Shown piece after piece: positions 24,290-36,165 of a DNA stretch of 64,000 bases. This DNA comes from Theristus sp. LFF4_11 (taxonomy: Eukaryota; Nematoda; Chromadorea; Monhysterida; Xyalidae). The position numbers and the translations under genes were made by a program. The notes under the pieces are model-generated. The model did not search any database, was not told the origin of the DNA, and saw only the letters and a program-made list of their open reading frames with translations. The stretch is from NCBI GenBank assembly GCA_030248135.1, contig JASANC010001576.1, forward strand, positions 1-64,000, given 5' to 3'. The stretch's first letter is position 1; each line of letters starts with the position of its first letter.

Positions 24290-25029
24290 TTTTTTTTTAG
24301 AAAAAAAAAAAAGTGATTAAAAAAAAACAAAAATGCCGATTTTTTTTTTTTTTTAAAAAAAAAATTCGAAAAATTTTCCTCTAATATGCTCTGAAAACCT
24401 CAATTTTGGCACAATTTTTCGAAAGTTCAACAAAAATTTTCTTTGATTATACCTCGTAAAACCTTTAGCAGTCGATTTTGGGCCGTTTTACCGACTGATT
24501 TTAGGCTTCGACAACATCTGCGATGAAGTTTTTGAGCGTCCCAAAGCTTAGCCTACCATTTCCGATGCAGATAAGGTGACGATTCGCCTCGCAGAGCGTC
24601 CGATTGTGCTCGCTGCTCCGTTTGCAAGCGCCACGTTGTCTGGTTGCTGCTTCGTGTCGTGTCGTCGCGACACCATCAGAAGAATTGATCGACTTTCAAG
24701 GCGGTATGTTTGTCTTCACTTTAGCATTAGCTTAGCTGGGGACAATTAGTGACGTTTTGGAGGTCAAAACACAAGAAGAGGCATGGTGACGGTTTGGAAA
24801 AGGGGTAATTGAGGTCACCAAAACAAAATCTGCAAAGTTCCGCCATACGGGTGTCATTCGGGAGGCGCTTGCATATCATATGTAAGGGTTCTTCGATGCT
24901 TCTGATTGTTATTTACGCACATGTTACTCGTTGATTTTTGATATTTGGTTTTTCCTTTGATTAAAAAAAATTTTTTTTTTTAAAAAAAAAACAAAAATGA
25001 CGATTTTTGTTTTTTTTTAACAACCCTAG
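24290..25029 (+). mobile_element. hAT-like element R1, third copy, left end truncated
   Basis: Follows the R1 sequence from the GTGATTAAAAA block through CGTTTTACCGACTGATTTTA and GTGACGTTTTGGAGGTCAAA, ending TTTAACAACCCTAG at 25029. It carries an internal segment (GCGTCCGATTGTGCTCGCTG) absent from the 4411 copy. The left terminus TAGGGTTGTT is missing. Confidence 0.7.
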
Positions 25030-25039
25030 TTGGGAAAAA

Positions 25040-25565
25040 GGGGGGTGCACTGGCAGACAAATTTCGTGATAAAAGGGGGGGGGGGTGCACTAATGTGGAT
25101 CGCACGGGTGATATGGCCAAAGAAGCGGAGATCGGATGGGGAACAAAAAAGGGGGGGGAATACCAAATTTTTGCCTTAGAAAAACACAGAAATTCTTGTA
25201 AAATACAGATATAACAGAATGTCAAAAACCGGATTCAAGGTTAGTAATTGAGTAGTTCGAAGTTGTTAAATCTTTTTGCCAAGATAAGCTGCGGGGGGGA
25301 AACAAGCTGCTTGTTTGGTCAGAAACAACAAAATCTATGCAGGGACAGACACAAACGTCAAGAAAAATGCAAAAATTACGGTATTTTTTTTTTTTTTGGA
25401 AAAAATTGAGATGAGATTGACCACCGTGAAGCAGGGGGGGGTGCGATCCCGTGTTTTCTCGCGGAGGGGGTCTGAAAGAAAAGGGAAAAGAAAGAGAAGG
25501 GTGGGGGGAGTCTAGTACCCGTGTCGAGGTAAAGGGGGTAGGGGGCGTACACGGGGGGGGGGGGG
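25040..25565 (+). mobile_element. hAT-like element R2, partial copy
   Basis: Contains GGTGCACTGGCAGACAAATT, TGCCTTAGAAAAACACAGAA, CTGCTTGTTTGGTCAGAAAC and GAGATTGACCACCGTGA, as in the intact copy at 37725-38252. It has short insertions and lacks both CAGTAGCGAAAG ends. It abuts R1 on its left. Confidence 0.65.
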
Positions 25566-27368
25566 GTACTTCGTGTCAAGACCCAAAACTTCCGCTACCG
25601 TAACCCGTGGGCACCAATTTCAGACGTATGACTGTTTCATGCAATAGGTTAGCTTATCTTGGAAATAAAAGGACGTTTTTAAAATCGTGTCGCCGTGCAC
25701 GGGCAGGATACCGTAATCCGGAATCGGTTGAATCTGTATAGGGTTTCAAGTGTTATTCACAAGAAACAAAGTGGTTTTCTGCAACTTCGTGTCAAGACCC
25801 AAAACTGCCGCTACCGTAACCCGTGGGACCAAAATTCCGACATATGACTGTTACATGCAATCATGTGAACGGTATCCATCATAAAAATACATAAAGCACA
25901 TAAATAAAACATTCAGTGCACTTGACAAGCTCACCACAGACCCACTCTATTAAAATTTCAAATTCAAATAACTTCTTCAAATTTTTGAATTTCAAAAAAC
26001 CCATACACAGGATTACTCAGCAGAACGAGGGCTTTCATTTGAGCCATCAATCAGCGCGCTGCGATGAAATTTGAGCGGACCCGTATTTTGAAGGAGTACC
26101 AAAAATTCTTTCTTCAATCGGGATTTTTTCAAATTTTTTGATCAATTAAAAGAACGAATTTTTGCCATCAACAAGATTGTACTCTCATCTGAAAATGCGT
26201 TACTTTCTACAGTCGAACTCCAAATTATAAGTTATTATAAATTATACCATCAAAAACCTGGAAGTTGAAAAGATTTGTGAATGATAAGTGCGTCGAAGGT
26301 TGCTTATTCTTTGCATTTTTTAGAAAAATACTCCATTACACGCCCTTTACAAAAAGTAATGAAATGCAATCCCGGGTTTCGGTGATGCTGAACACGAACC
26401 TGTTATTAGATTTTTATCTTGGCTTTCCAGAAATGCTGAATAAGCCAGCTTGAAGGTTTTCTACGATTAAAATGTTCATTGGGATTGCTCACTTTGACTA
26501 TGTTTTGTAAAATGCATTCTTTTTGACAGATGACGTGTTTGTAATTATTGTTATTAATAAACGATTTCGATTACTACACAATGTATTTTTATTGACCAGA
26601 AAATAGCAATAGCAGAACGTGTGTCACTGTTATACTCGCAATGACATCATATTTTTAATTTATGCTAAAAATTGACAAAGTTTCAAACGTAATAAAAATA
26701 GTGACATTTCAAAAACGACAATTCAAATACATCAGAAAACAGTCGAAAGAAACATGTTGTTTTACAAACTGCACACAAAAATTCAACCGCCTTTGAAACG
26801 CGACTGGTTCAAGCGAAACAACAAAAATGAAGCACTGGCGTCTCGTGAATGTTGAAATAAAACACGCCACGACGTCGACCATCATTGAAAAAAACAGAGC
26901 TCACTAAACGTACGATTCAGTTCCAATGTTGTGGATCAAGGTTGAAGCCAAGGACTGCGCACTTTTTTCAAGGTACCCCAAAATTTCAGCATTTACTGTT
27001 GCAAGCAATACGCTTTCTGAAATCAGGAGGACAAGACAGGGCACTGGTACATTTCAAACTTGAAAAAAATCACATCGTCGAAAACAATTCCTGTAACAGC
27101 CAAAGAATATAAACGCTTCTCGCAAATCCAAGGTTCGAAAGCGGGAATATGAACCCCTTATTGAGGCACCCCTTTGACAAGCGGCACAATTGCGAACAAT
27201 TTGCACAATCATGAAAATACACAAAAGATACTAAATGTTAAAAACCATGATACAAAGTACAAACCAAGCATTTTCCTCAATGAAAATTGATTGAAACAAC
27301 AAGAAAGTTTGCTACTCAATATGTCAATGTGACCATTGAAAAATTTACACCCACTCAAGTGATGCGGC

Positions 27369-30300
27369 CTACGACGATTCATCATGCGTGATGGCGGGTC
27401 GAGAAGTAGTTGACTCTGCCGCGCTGTCCTTCACGTGCGCATACACGCTCAAAAAACCGTTACACTCGACATCGAACGTCACCTCGATCTGCGGTACACC
27501 GCGCGGCGCCGGCGCAATGCCAGGAAGCTCGATTTTGCCCCAAAGGTTCTGAAAATCACCGAAGTCACATTATGTTTTGCGACAAAACATAAACGTCTTC
27601 TGGGTAAAAAAGACGTCTTCTCTTCTGTGGTGTGTGTACGCTCAAAAAAACCAACAGCCATTCCAAAATTCATTCCCTGTCAAAATCCATTCTCAAATTT
27701 CAAAAATCAAAGCAATTTTATGCACAATGCCCTTTCCCTACAATTCTGGCACGCATTGTGCCATGACATTCAATCCAATGTTGCCGCCCCAGCACTCACG
27801 TTGTCCTTGGTCTTGGCGCGTTCACCCTCGTACACCCGAATCAGCACGCCCGGCTGATTGTCCGCGTGGGTGGTGAAGAGGTGCGACGCTTTCGTCGGAA
27901 TGATCGTGTTGCGCTTGATCAAGACCGTCATCAGACCGCCTGCAGTCTCGACGCCCAACGACGACGGCACCACGTCGAGCAGCAGCAGACGCTCCAGTGG
28001 CGTCGTCTGATTGCCGGTCATGATGGCCGCTTCCACCGCTGAACAAAAAAACACGGTTTTTGATGAGGTCGAGAACCAATCACTACGGTGGATTGCGCTT
28101 ATACCGGTAATAATTTAATCAAATCTTTGTTCGAAGTTGTATTTACAGTACTATAAGGCTTTTACGGGCTATTAGGGGGTAAAGAATAAGGGATTTAAGG
28201 AGATTTGTGGTAAATGGCTAATAAACCAGGCCTTTAAGTTTAGTCAATGTTGACGTGAGCCTTATAAAATATAGGATGTAACTTCGAACGCTTCCGATTC
28301 TGCATTGCACACTGATTGGTCGGTTAAGTTGCCGGATAGCCAATCAGTTTGTCACATTAGAATTGAAGAATAATTGAGTGCAGTGTGCTCGTTCCTCAAT
28401 CAACAATCAATCCGGCCACCAACCAGCGCCACACACGACTGCCTCGTCCGGGTTCATCGATTTGTTCAACGGTTTGCCCGAAAAGAACGCGGACACCAAT
28501 TGGCGCACTTTCGGGATGTGCGTCGATCCGCCGACCATGACGACGTCGTCGATTTCCGCTTTGGTCATCCGGGCGTCACGTAGCGCCTTCTCGATCGAAT
28601 CCATCGTCGAACGGAACAAATCGGCGTTCAATTCCTCGAAGCGCTCACGCGTGATCGACGACTGGAAGTCGATGTCGTCGAATAGACGGTCGATCTCGAT
28701 GCTGCAGATAACAGAAATGTTACAGGGGTGTTTTTATACTTGTGCTGGTCTCACGTCACCACAGCAGCCACAGTTGTCGAAAAACCGTCTCGAATAACGT
28801 CTCCGAAGACACATACAGTCGAACACGAAATTATAGACAATCAGCTGATTGGTTATTGATTATTATAATGCATGTTTTTGAGCAGTCATTGCTATGGAGA
28901 GGCAGGGTCTGTTCTGCACAGAAAGCATCCATCACGTGATCACCAACCAATCAGCTGATTGCCTATACCGTATTACCTCTAATAAACCCCCATGGGGGTT
29001 TATTTCTTCAGCGACTTCTGGGGGTGGGGGTTTATTTTTTGGGGGGGGGGCTTTATTTTGGGGGGGGGTTTATTTGGAAACCATTTTTAGGAGTGGGCAA
29101 AATGGCAAAAATACCTTCCATGGCAGGAAGGAAGTTGCAGAAACTTCTACTCTACATAGAAATTTCCTTTTACAACAGCCTTGGTAATGAAATTACCATT
29201 AACTCATCCATTTTGGGCCTTTGGTAGCACAATTTCATCATTTTCACTGCAACCAGCCACTGAATTCGCTGGGTATGTGTTTCAAACAGGTTTCAATAAT
29301 CCCCCATGGGGGATTATTTTTGGGGGGATTATTTGGAAACTTGTCGAGGGGGTGGGGGTTTATTTTGGGGGGGGGTTTAATTTGGGGGGGGGGTTAATAG
29401 AGGTAATACGGTAATTTAAAGTTCGATATTCAGCATTATCTTGAATATTCAGCATACACCAACTTCAGCATGAATATTACCAATATTCCGCAACATTCGC
29501 ACCTGGCCTGATTGTGGTCGGACAGCGTTCGCTTCGCTCGTTCACAAGCTCGTCGCAGTCGATGCATCGCTGTCGGATTCGACCTGAGGTCCCGGTTGTG
29601 TTCGCGTTTGATCTCCGCCACAAAGCGGTTTACCATTCGATCGTCAAAGTTCTCGCCGCCCAAGTGCGCGTCGCCGGCCGTTGACTTCACCTCCAGTACG
29701 CCATCCTCAATACTCACAATCGACACGTCCAATGTGCCGCCGCCGAGATCGAAGATCAGCAAGTGACGCTCCACGGGCTCCTGAATGCAATCGGTCGACG
29801 TTTTTTACGGTCACTTACGGCACCACACCACACCGCAGGCAGTCTTGCAAAAAACGTGGAGTGCAGTTTAGACGAAGTGTTATCTTTTTTCAAGTTCTCT
29901 GCGACTCACTGCACGAAGATATGAATAAACAATTTCAGTTTGACGCTGCGTACTTCAAAATCGCTCTAAAAGTGACCCTGAATCCATATGTGAGATGCCA
30001 CATAGGGTCACTAAGCCAATTTCGAATCGCCGAATATGAAACGTCCGCAAGAAAACGCACCAGAACAAAAACACCGTACACTATATAAACCAGCAAAAAA
30101 AAACAAATAAAAACAGCGACGGTGTGGTCCAGAGCGAGAGCATAGGCGATCGCAGCGGCACTCGGCTCGTTGATGATGCGCAGCACGTTCAGTCCAGCGA
30201 TCGCAGCCGCCTCCTTGGTCGCGTGACGCTGCGCGTTGCTGAAGTGCGCTGGCACGGACACGACCGCATCGGTGCATGGCTGCCCGATGAACGCCTCTGC

Positions 30301-31523
30301 GGTCGCCTTCAGCTCTTTTAGCACCAAACTGCTGATCTGTGAAGTGAGATGAGGAGATACAGGGTGAACCAAAAAAAAACACCTTAGCAAGAACCAGTGA
30401 GCGCATTTTGAATATGGGACCTTTTTTGGTTAACCCTGTACCTGTATATTGGTTTATGGTACATTCATGCCGATGTGTACGGTCCGTCACAGGGCTATGC
30501 GGATAAACGTTTCTCACGAGTCATGACGTGGACTTCCAGTTGTTTTAGACTGGGTCTGCAGCTTCTGTTTCTTGGCCTGTCAGATGAATAACTATTACAG
30601 TAATGCTATCAAATACTTCCAACTGTCCTACTTGTGCTCCCTTTCACAATATTCATCTTGCAGGCCAGGAAACAAAAAGGTCTCTGCTGGAAATCTACGA
30701 CAACTGGACGGCTGTGTCGTTGTCCGGGCGGAGGTACGTCGCAGTATGGAATACCGCGGGGTACGCATTTAGCCAAGCGAGATGATTGCGATGAGGTAAA
30801 TATTTCAAACTCGATTGATACAAGTTAGCCGACAAAGATAAATAATCAAGCAGAGAATTTCTACCTGCTCCGGGAAGAACGAGTTTGGCGTGTTTGGCTG
30901 GTTGATCTGAATCTTCGCCTTGCCGTCGTGACTGATCAATTGAAACGGCCATCGTTTACTCTCTATGGCATGCTGCACAATCGGGTCATTGAACTTGCGA
31001 CCGATCAGACGCTTCGCATCTGCAAGTTTGAAAAAAAAACAATAATCACACTCACTGTCACAAAGCAATTGGTTTCTGGCGAATAGAGTCACAAGCGACA
31101 GCTTGAGGAAGTTTTGACAAAAAAATGGATGTACGCGCGCAGACGACGGTCATATTCTGTGGTTGTTTCCATGGGCTTTGTGGCTATCCGTGTACCACCA
31201 AAACAAAAAAAACAAAAAATCTGGTGAAAAAACACCTCGAATTTGTTCAGGCGACCAAACAGCAAGAGGTCTAAAGGTCAAACCCCCAGGCACCGACCAA
31301 AGACGGTCTTGTGCGGTTCGATTGTCGCCTCGTTCATAGCGGCCTCCCCGACCAACGGTCCAGAATTCGTGAACGCGACAAACGACGGCGTACTGCGGCT
31401 GCCGCGATCATCTGCCAAAATCTCGACCTTGCCGTCGATGAACATGCCCACGCACGAATAAGACGTGCCGAGGTCGATGCCAATTGCCGGCGCATTCACT
31501 ATTCGTCGCTGTCGTTGAGACAT
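27369..31523 (-). CDS. Cytosolic-type Hsp70 chaperone lacking the C-terminal lid (7 exons, about 525 aa)
   Basis: ATP-dependent chaperone. Exons on the minus strand: 31523-31298, 31019-30865, 30336-30115, 29780-29503, 28701-28424, 28038-27800, 27548-27369. All phases agree. The nucleotide-binding domain (residues about 14-385) shows [55 protein letters not shown], and [15 protein letters not shown]. The linker and beta substrate domain follow ([18 protein letters not shown], then [19 protein letters not shown]). The protein stops after AITHDESS, where a usual Hsp70 of about 640 aa continues into the alpha-helical lid and a C-terminal EEVD. I found no lid exon on this strand down to the P2 gene. 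Sequence is closest to inducible or constitutive cytosolic Hsp70. It has no signal peptide. Confidence 0.93.
28815..29430 (+). mobile_element. MITE family CAGTCGAAC, copy split by another MITE, in Hsp70 intron 4
   Basis: The left end ACAGTCGAAC ... AATTATAGACAATCAGCTGA starts near 28815. The right part, CCAATCAGCTGATTGCCTATA, reaches 28967 and is interrupted by a second element. The expected right terminus is only weakly recognisable after 29413 (AAGTTCGATAT). Its left end matches the inverted right end of the copy at 47791-47970, which defines the terminal repeat. Confidence 0.65.
28966..29413 (+). mobile_element. TA-flanked MITE (TACCGTATTACCTCT termini) nested in another MITE
   Basis: The termini TACCGTATTACCTCTAATAA and TTAATAGAGGTAATACGGTA are inverted repeats of about 20 bp. 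TA at each end is consistent with Tc1/mariner-type insertion. The 448-bp interior holds poly-G tracts and short palindromes (CCCCCATGGGGG) and has no transposase. It sits inside intron 4 of the Hsp70 gene. Confidence 0.8.
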
Positions 31524-32820
31524 CCGCTAGAATTTTCAGGGTGTGTCAGCTGTGCTGTCCGTCCTGTCCTTGCGTGGTTCTCTGGAAAGAAAAACCGCAA
31601 TACCAAACGCTCAGGTTTGGCCGTTTTTATTTTCGGGATTCAGACACAGGCGGGACACCAAGGAGTGCGCCAAGACACCAGACACCAGAAACCAGTTCGA
31701 GTTCGGACAGCCTTCGTAAGCGTGTGGGTCTGCAGTTTTGATACGCGACTGCAGAAGAATCGACTTCTGATGCAGGCTTTTTCAGGAGTATGGATCTTTT
31801 GCGGCAGAAAAAACGTTTCGACAACCCGAACACACTTGCTAAAAAAATCGTACGTTCAAATTCGCGCGCCACTACTCTGAGAAGCACAAGCACATGTGAA
31901 CAGTGCGTTTCACACCTCGGTAACACTCGATATGTAATGGTGATCAATAATACTACGCTGGTCGTGGCAACGTTTTCATGGTTTTGAAATATGATCGGTT
32001 TTATTGTTTGGCTTTTCTTAAGAATCATGGAAACACGATATATGGTGCATGTATGGTGTTGAAAGGTCGACTGTTTGGTCGACGAGCAAAACAGACAGAC
32101 GCATCTGTTTGGTGTTGGCGTTGTGTTGTCTGCCTGTTGCACGTCAAGTGGATTTTTCAAGAGATAAAAAGTGGCTTTTCGGGTATTTTTTTTTGTTTGT
32201 TATTGCTGGGTGTTTGGACGCGGAACACGTGGAATTGTTGTTTAAAAAATCGGTCGCTTGAGATCGTGTTAAATAAATAAATAAATACCTAAATATTGCC
32301 TGGCAGAAATGGTATGTTTGGTGTCAGGGATCAAGTTGACTTTTTTAAAAATGCGTTTAAGTTCGTTTAGGAAAAGTAGAAAAGTAGATTTTAGCTTACT
32401 ATTGGCAATTTTAGTTGAACCGTTGAAGTGGGCAACATTTGCCATTGTGCAAACCATGAATGTTCGATTCTCTCAGAACACGACTTTTAATTTTTCTGGG
32501 TAAAAAACTATTGATCTGATCAAGACAACAATGGTGACAGACAAGACATAAAAACGAATTCATCCAAAGAAAAGCGTCATTGCCCCTTTTTTACAGCGCA
32601 TCTACAACTAATCACAATTCTCCCCTTCCGACTGATTGCCTTCAACACTAGCCATATAGTCATCATCAATCACCAACACCAACCAAGATACATTGTCCAT
32701 CAAAACATCGCCACACCACCTCAGATCAATTGTCGCCCATCAATACAACAAAACAAAACCATCTACCCACAACACACAAACACAACAAAGTTCGAGTGAT
32801 ACTAAATTGATCCACACCAA
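31524..32820. other. Shared upstream region of divergent Hsp70 and PDZ genes
   Basis: 1.3 kb between the start codon of the minus-strand Hsp70 and the putative first exon of the plus-strand PDZ gene. It should contain both promoters. I looked for arrays of nGAAnnTTCn heat-shock elements near 31524-31900 and saw none that were convincing. No other gene is supported. Confidence 0.4.
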
Positions 32821-35800
32821 ATGGCTCACACCAACGACGAAGCAAATAAACCGGTTGGTTTCAAGCGAAATGCCTGTTAACAATTACCGTAAAGTCTTGC
32901 ATATAAGGTTCCTCCCACTTATAAGACCCCCACCCAAAAGTGGGCGGAGTGTCACACGGCGGGAAACCAAAAAATTCAAAATTTTGACTTGGTCAAAAGA
33001 CTACCCCGTTTATAAGGCCCGGAATTCCTAATGTTCGCTTTATAAGACCTCCTCCCACTTATAAGGTTGTCACACGAAATTCCACTTTTTTCAGAAATTT
33101 TTGATTTTCAAATTTATATAAGGAGACCTTATATGCAAGACTTTACGGTAACTGAAACCGAAACGTGCGGTGCTAAAACGTGCTAAACAATGTCCTGTTA
33201 AACGTTGCGTTGAACTTTGTGCTCGGGATTGCTGAAAACGTTGCGCTAAATTTTCTGATAAACGTTGAATTAAACGTTATGTTAAAGTTGTGTCGCGCTA
33301 AATTTGTTGCTAAAGTCACGGGTTGTACAAAAATTGAGTTGAACGTTGAATAAACCTTGCGTTAATCCATGCGTTAAACGTTGCGTTAAGCATTGAGTTC
33401 AACCTTGCACTAAACGTTGAGTTGAACGTTGTGTTAAACACTGCGTTATAAGATTTTTGTTAAACATTAAGTTGAGCCTTGCATTAAACGTGTTGAACGT
33501 TCTGTTAAACGCTGAGTTGTGTGTCGAACGTTGTGTCATGACACCTCATGGTAAACGTTTACGTTCGCCGCTGATATCTTGTAACACGATTAAACGTCGC
33601 AACGTTGACACTGCGTTTCCTCAGTAGTGTTCGTGTTAACTGCCATAACGTTCCACACCTACACACACAGCACTCTCCGGCACCATTGCTGGTTTCGGTC
33701 ACTTTGGTGAAACGGCCCGATGAACCGCTTGGCCTTGTGCCAGACGAGCGACTGGCGGTCACCGGAATACAAATGAATTCGCCCGCAAGTGGTCTTGTGC
33801 AGATTGGTAAGATGAAAAATTGTTTGCAGATAAGCCCAGCTATTCATATCGTTTTGAAACTATTACCAGTGGCCACCACGTTATTGGCCAACGATGGATG
33901 TGGAATTGTGGCTAACAACAAGCACTGAAAACAAAGCCATTTCCAAACATTTAACGGTGGTTTTCAATGGAAGAGCGTACTTTTTTCATTGTTTGTTTGC
34001 TTCAGAGATTTTTAGGTCATGTTTTTTATTGCAGGTGACGTTATCATCGCGGTGAATGGACACGCCGTGGTGACGCAAGATCAACTATTGTACTGGCTAG
34101 AGCGTTCATCTGATGTTTATGTGGTTCGTTAAAAGCTGCAATGAAATGATTCTGTCCGAAACGTGCACGACATTTATGCCACGACAAAAAAAAACGAAAA
34201 AAAGTTACGATAAGATTGATAAATAGTTTCCGTTACACTGTTGTTTCAACTCAAAGGCGCTCGAGATGAAACGGAAGCGTAATCGATCGAAGACGTTGCC
34301 GCCGGAGCGAGAGCGTCTGTTCGAGCGCCAAGAGGGATACTCGTACAGAGTGGTGACGCTGTGCTGGTCGGCGAAGGCAAAGATGAAGCTCGGACTGCAC
34401 GTGAAGGAGATCAACAGCAAGGTTGCTTTCGGGAAAGCTGATTTGCCTGGCAGGGGGTCGAACCCTATACCTGATTTTCCACTTGGACTCGGCCTCTCAA
34501 TCAAACAAGACAACCTAGAACCTTGCCCTGCATCTCTCGTCCAAATTTCTCAGGTGCTCGTATGCAAGATTGAGCCCGGTTCGATCACGGCGTTGACGTT
34601 ACGCGTCGGCGATCGCATCATCGACGTCAATGGGACGCCCGTGTGCAGTCGTGTCGCGGCCAGAGATCTGATTCTGGCGATTCTCGCGCGCGGCATGCCC
34701 GTCTCGATGATCGTCGAACGCCCGACCACCGTGAGGACGCTCGATCAAGTGCTGAAGTTGGTCTTTGTTTTTGTTCTGTCTCTGTTCCGTATTCCAATAA
34801 AGTTTTTACTTTTTACATCGACATTTATATTGATCTCCGTTTGATACGCTGTTCATGCAGTTTTATCGGAATTCCTGCGGTTCGCGAAATAAAATGAAAT
34901 GAAATGAAATGATTGAACATCACTTTCGACGTCAATAAGACCAAAATAACGTCCATTCTTGTCCCCGTTCAACGCCAATATTTATGTCTTTTGGTCACTT
35001 GGAATACTGTATCAAGTCACGCTTAAAAATGTCCGAACACGTGTCCAGTGTCGTGTTCCGTGTAGTGTACTGTTCCGCGGCTTGTCCTGTCCCGATTAGT
35101 CACTCGGCAATCTGTGCAATATTGTTTTGACAATAAGGACTCGCACCGGACAGGAGTTCAAACATTGTCTTCTAACGTGGTGCCTTGTTTGGTCTTGTTT
35201 TTCATATATTTTTTTCTGCATGTCCATGCACAAACATATCACCCGGTTATCGCACGCGTGAGTGAACATTTCAAAATTTTCCGTTTTTTCATCTTTAAAC
35301 CGTTTAAACACAGTAAATTTACGGCAGCTTTCGTATTCAGAATAATCGCGACGAACACCGTGCAGACGGTCGAGACAAAGCAATCGACACAGCCGGCCGA
35401 TGTGATTCTGATCGTGAACCAGGCGCGACGACGCCACGATCTGACGAAAAATCAGCCACCACCGAAGGGCATCATCACACGACAGCCACCGTCTCGAGAG
35501 CAACGACAGAAACCACAAAAACAACAACAAAAACAACAACAACAACAACAATCGCAACACCAAGAACTACCGCAACATACTGCTAATGAGTCCTCGCACA
35601 GCGGCAGTATGACCACGAAATACGCGACGACGTCGGCCTTCGAACAAACCGAGCGCACTGAGCGTGCGTTTGTCGTCATGGCTTAAGGAATTGGGCACTT
35701 TTTCAACCGTACCCTAACTAAGCGAATTTTGAATGAAAAAAAAGATGTTCAGAAAGCAAATTGCGTGCCAAATTTGACGCGTTTTTTTGAAAACTAATGG

Positions 35801-36165
35801 ATCATCCGCGCTATTCTGTGCATTCTTTCTCCTTTGCACACATGATTGGGAATTATGTTGGCATTTTTGAAAAAGACAACTCCTAGTCTGCGACGGATCC
35901 CGCCTTGATGGACTGCCTCATTTATTCGGCCATACTGTAGCTGTGTTAAAACACAGCTGCGCGGTCACTAAATACTGCTTCATGAATGGTCCTTACACAA
36001 GTGTTAACTTTATTTTAAAACCTTAAAAAATCAAATTGTGAAAACTCAATTCTTGTTACAGGACGTGTGCGCATTGCCCCGAATCCAAAGCTCATTCCGA
36101 TACAAACCGACGTCGAAAGTGCGAAGATCCACCTATTGCGACACATTGGCAAGCGACACAATTAA
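32821..36165 (+). CDS. Protein with two PDZ domains and a Gln-rich linker (7 exons, about 350 aa)
   Basis: Probable scaffold that binds C-terminal peptides. Proposed exons: 32821-32853, 33671-33806, 34035-34123, 34257-34421, 34554-34756, 35341-35663, 36062-36165. All are in phase. Exon 1 (MAHTNDEANKP) is inferred from phase and donor only. PDZ1 (residues about 16-85) has EPLGLVPDERLAVTGIQ, GDVIIAVNGHAV and DQLLYWLERS. PDZ2 (about 120-205) has KLGLHVKEINSKVLVCKIEP, LRVGDRIIDVNGTPV and RDLILAILARG. The carboxylate-binding loop is GLV in PDZ1 and GLH in PDZ2, both variants of the GLGF loop. A basic stretch (KRKRNRSKTLPPERER) separates the domains, and a Gln-rich segment follows PDZ2. The C-terminus ends HIGKRHN. 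I do not recognise a specific orthologue. Confidence 0.8.
32885..33150 (+). mobile_element. TA-flanked MITE (TACCGTAAAGTCTTGC termini) in PDZ intron 1
   Basis: The ends are TACCGTAAAGTCTTGCATAT at 32885 and its complement ending at 33150. The inverted repeat is 25 bp and perfect. The element of 266 bp is bordered by TA on both sides, as in Tc1/mariner-type MITEs. The interior carries repeated ATAAGACC/CCCACTTATAAG blocks and no coding frame. The TACCGTA tip is shared with the 28966-29413 element. Confidence 0.85.
33165..33550 (+). repeat. Degenerate tandem array of AACGTTGnGTTAA units in PDZ intron 1
   Basis: About 25 imperfect units such as GCGTTAAACGTTGAGTTGAACGTTGTGTTAAAC follow each other after the MITE. 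Units are 11-14 bp with an alternating GTTAAACGTTG phrase. Described by eye; the exact period was not computed. Confidence 0.75.
34440..34500 (-). other. tRNA-like segment in PDZ intron 4
   Basis: On the minus strand: AGGCCGAGTCCAAGTGG resembles an A box, and GGGTTCGACCCCC is a good B box. There is too little sequence between them for a normal anticodon arm. It is probably a SINE or tRNA relic within the 132-bp intron. Confidence 0.25.

Larger units (their letters stand above)
24057..27368. other. Repeat-rich intergenic region between P2 and Hsp70 genes
   Basis: No gene is supported. A 75-bp segment (ATTATACCATCAAAAACCTG to GCGTCGAAGGTT) occurs at about 24213-24282 and again at about 26239-26310, bracketing R1 and R2 transposon pieces. 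An 85-bp direct repeat (CTTCGTGTCAAGACCCAAAA ... GACTGTT) lies at about 25569-25660 and 25786-25860. A possible poly(A) signal for the Hsp70 gene, AATAAA on the minus strand, is near 26587. That would give Hsp70 a 0.8-kb 3' UTR. Confidence 0.5.

Noticed and set aside
27369..31523. Calling the Hsp70 gene HSPA14 because of its similar length
   Set aside because: The ATPase motifs ([28 protein letters not shown]) are those of canonical cytosolic Hsp70. HSPA14 diverges strongly at each of these sites.
31524..31900. Heat-shock elements upstream of the Hsp70 gene
   Set aside because: I saw only isolated GAA and TTC triplets (for example around TTCTCTGGAAAG) with wrong spacing, so no site is claimed.
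31627..32160. 177-codon minus-strand frame upstream of Hsp70
   Set aside because: No family resemblance, mixed composition, and no matching splice sites to the Hsp70 first exon. Treated as chance.
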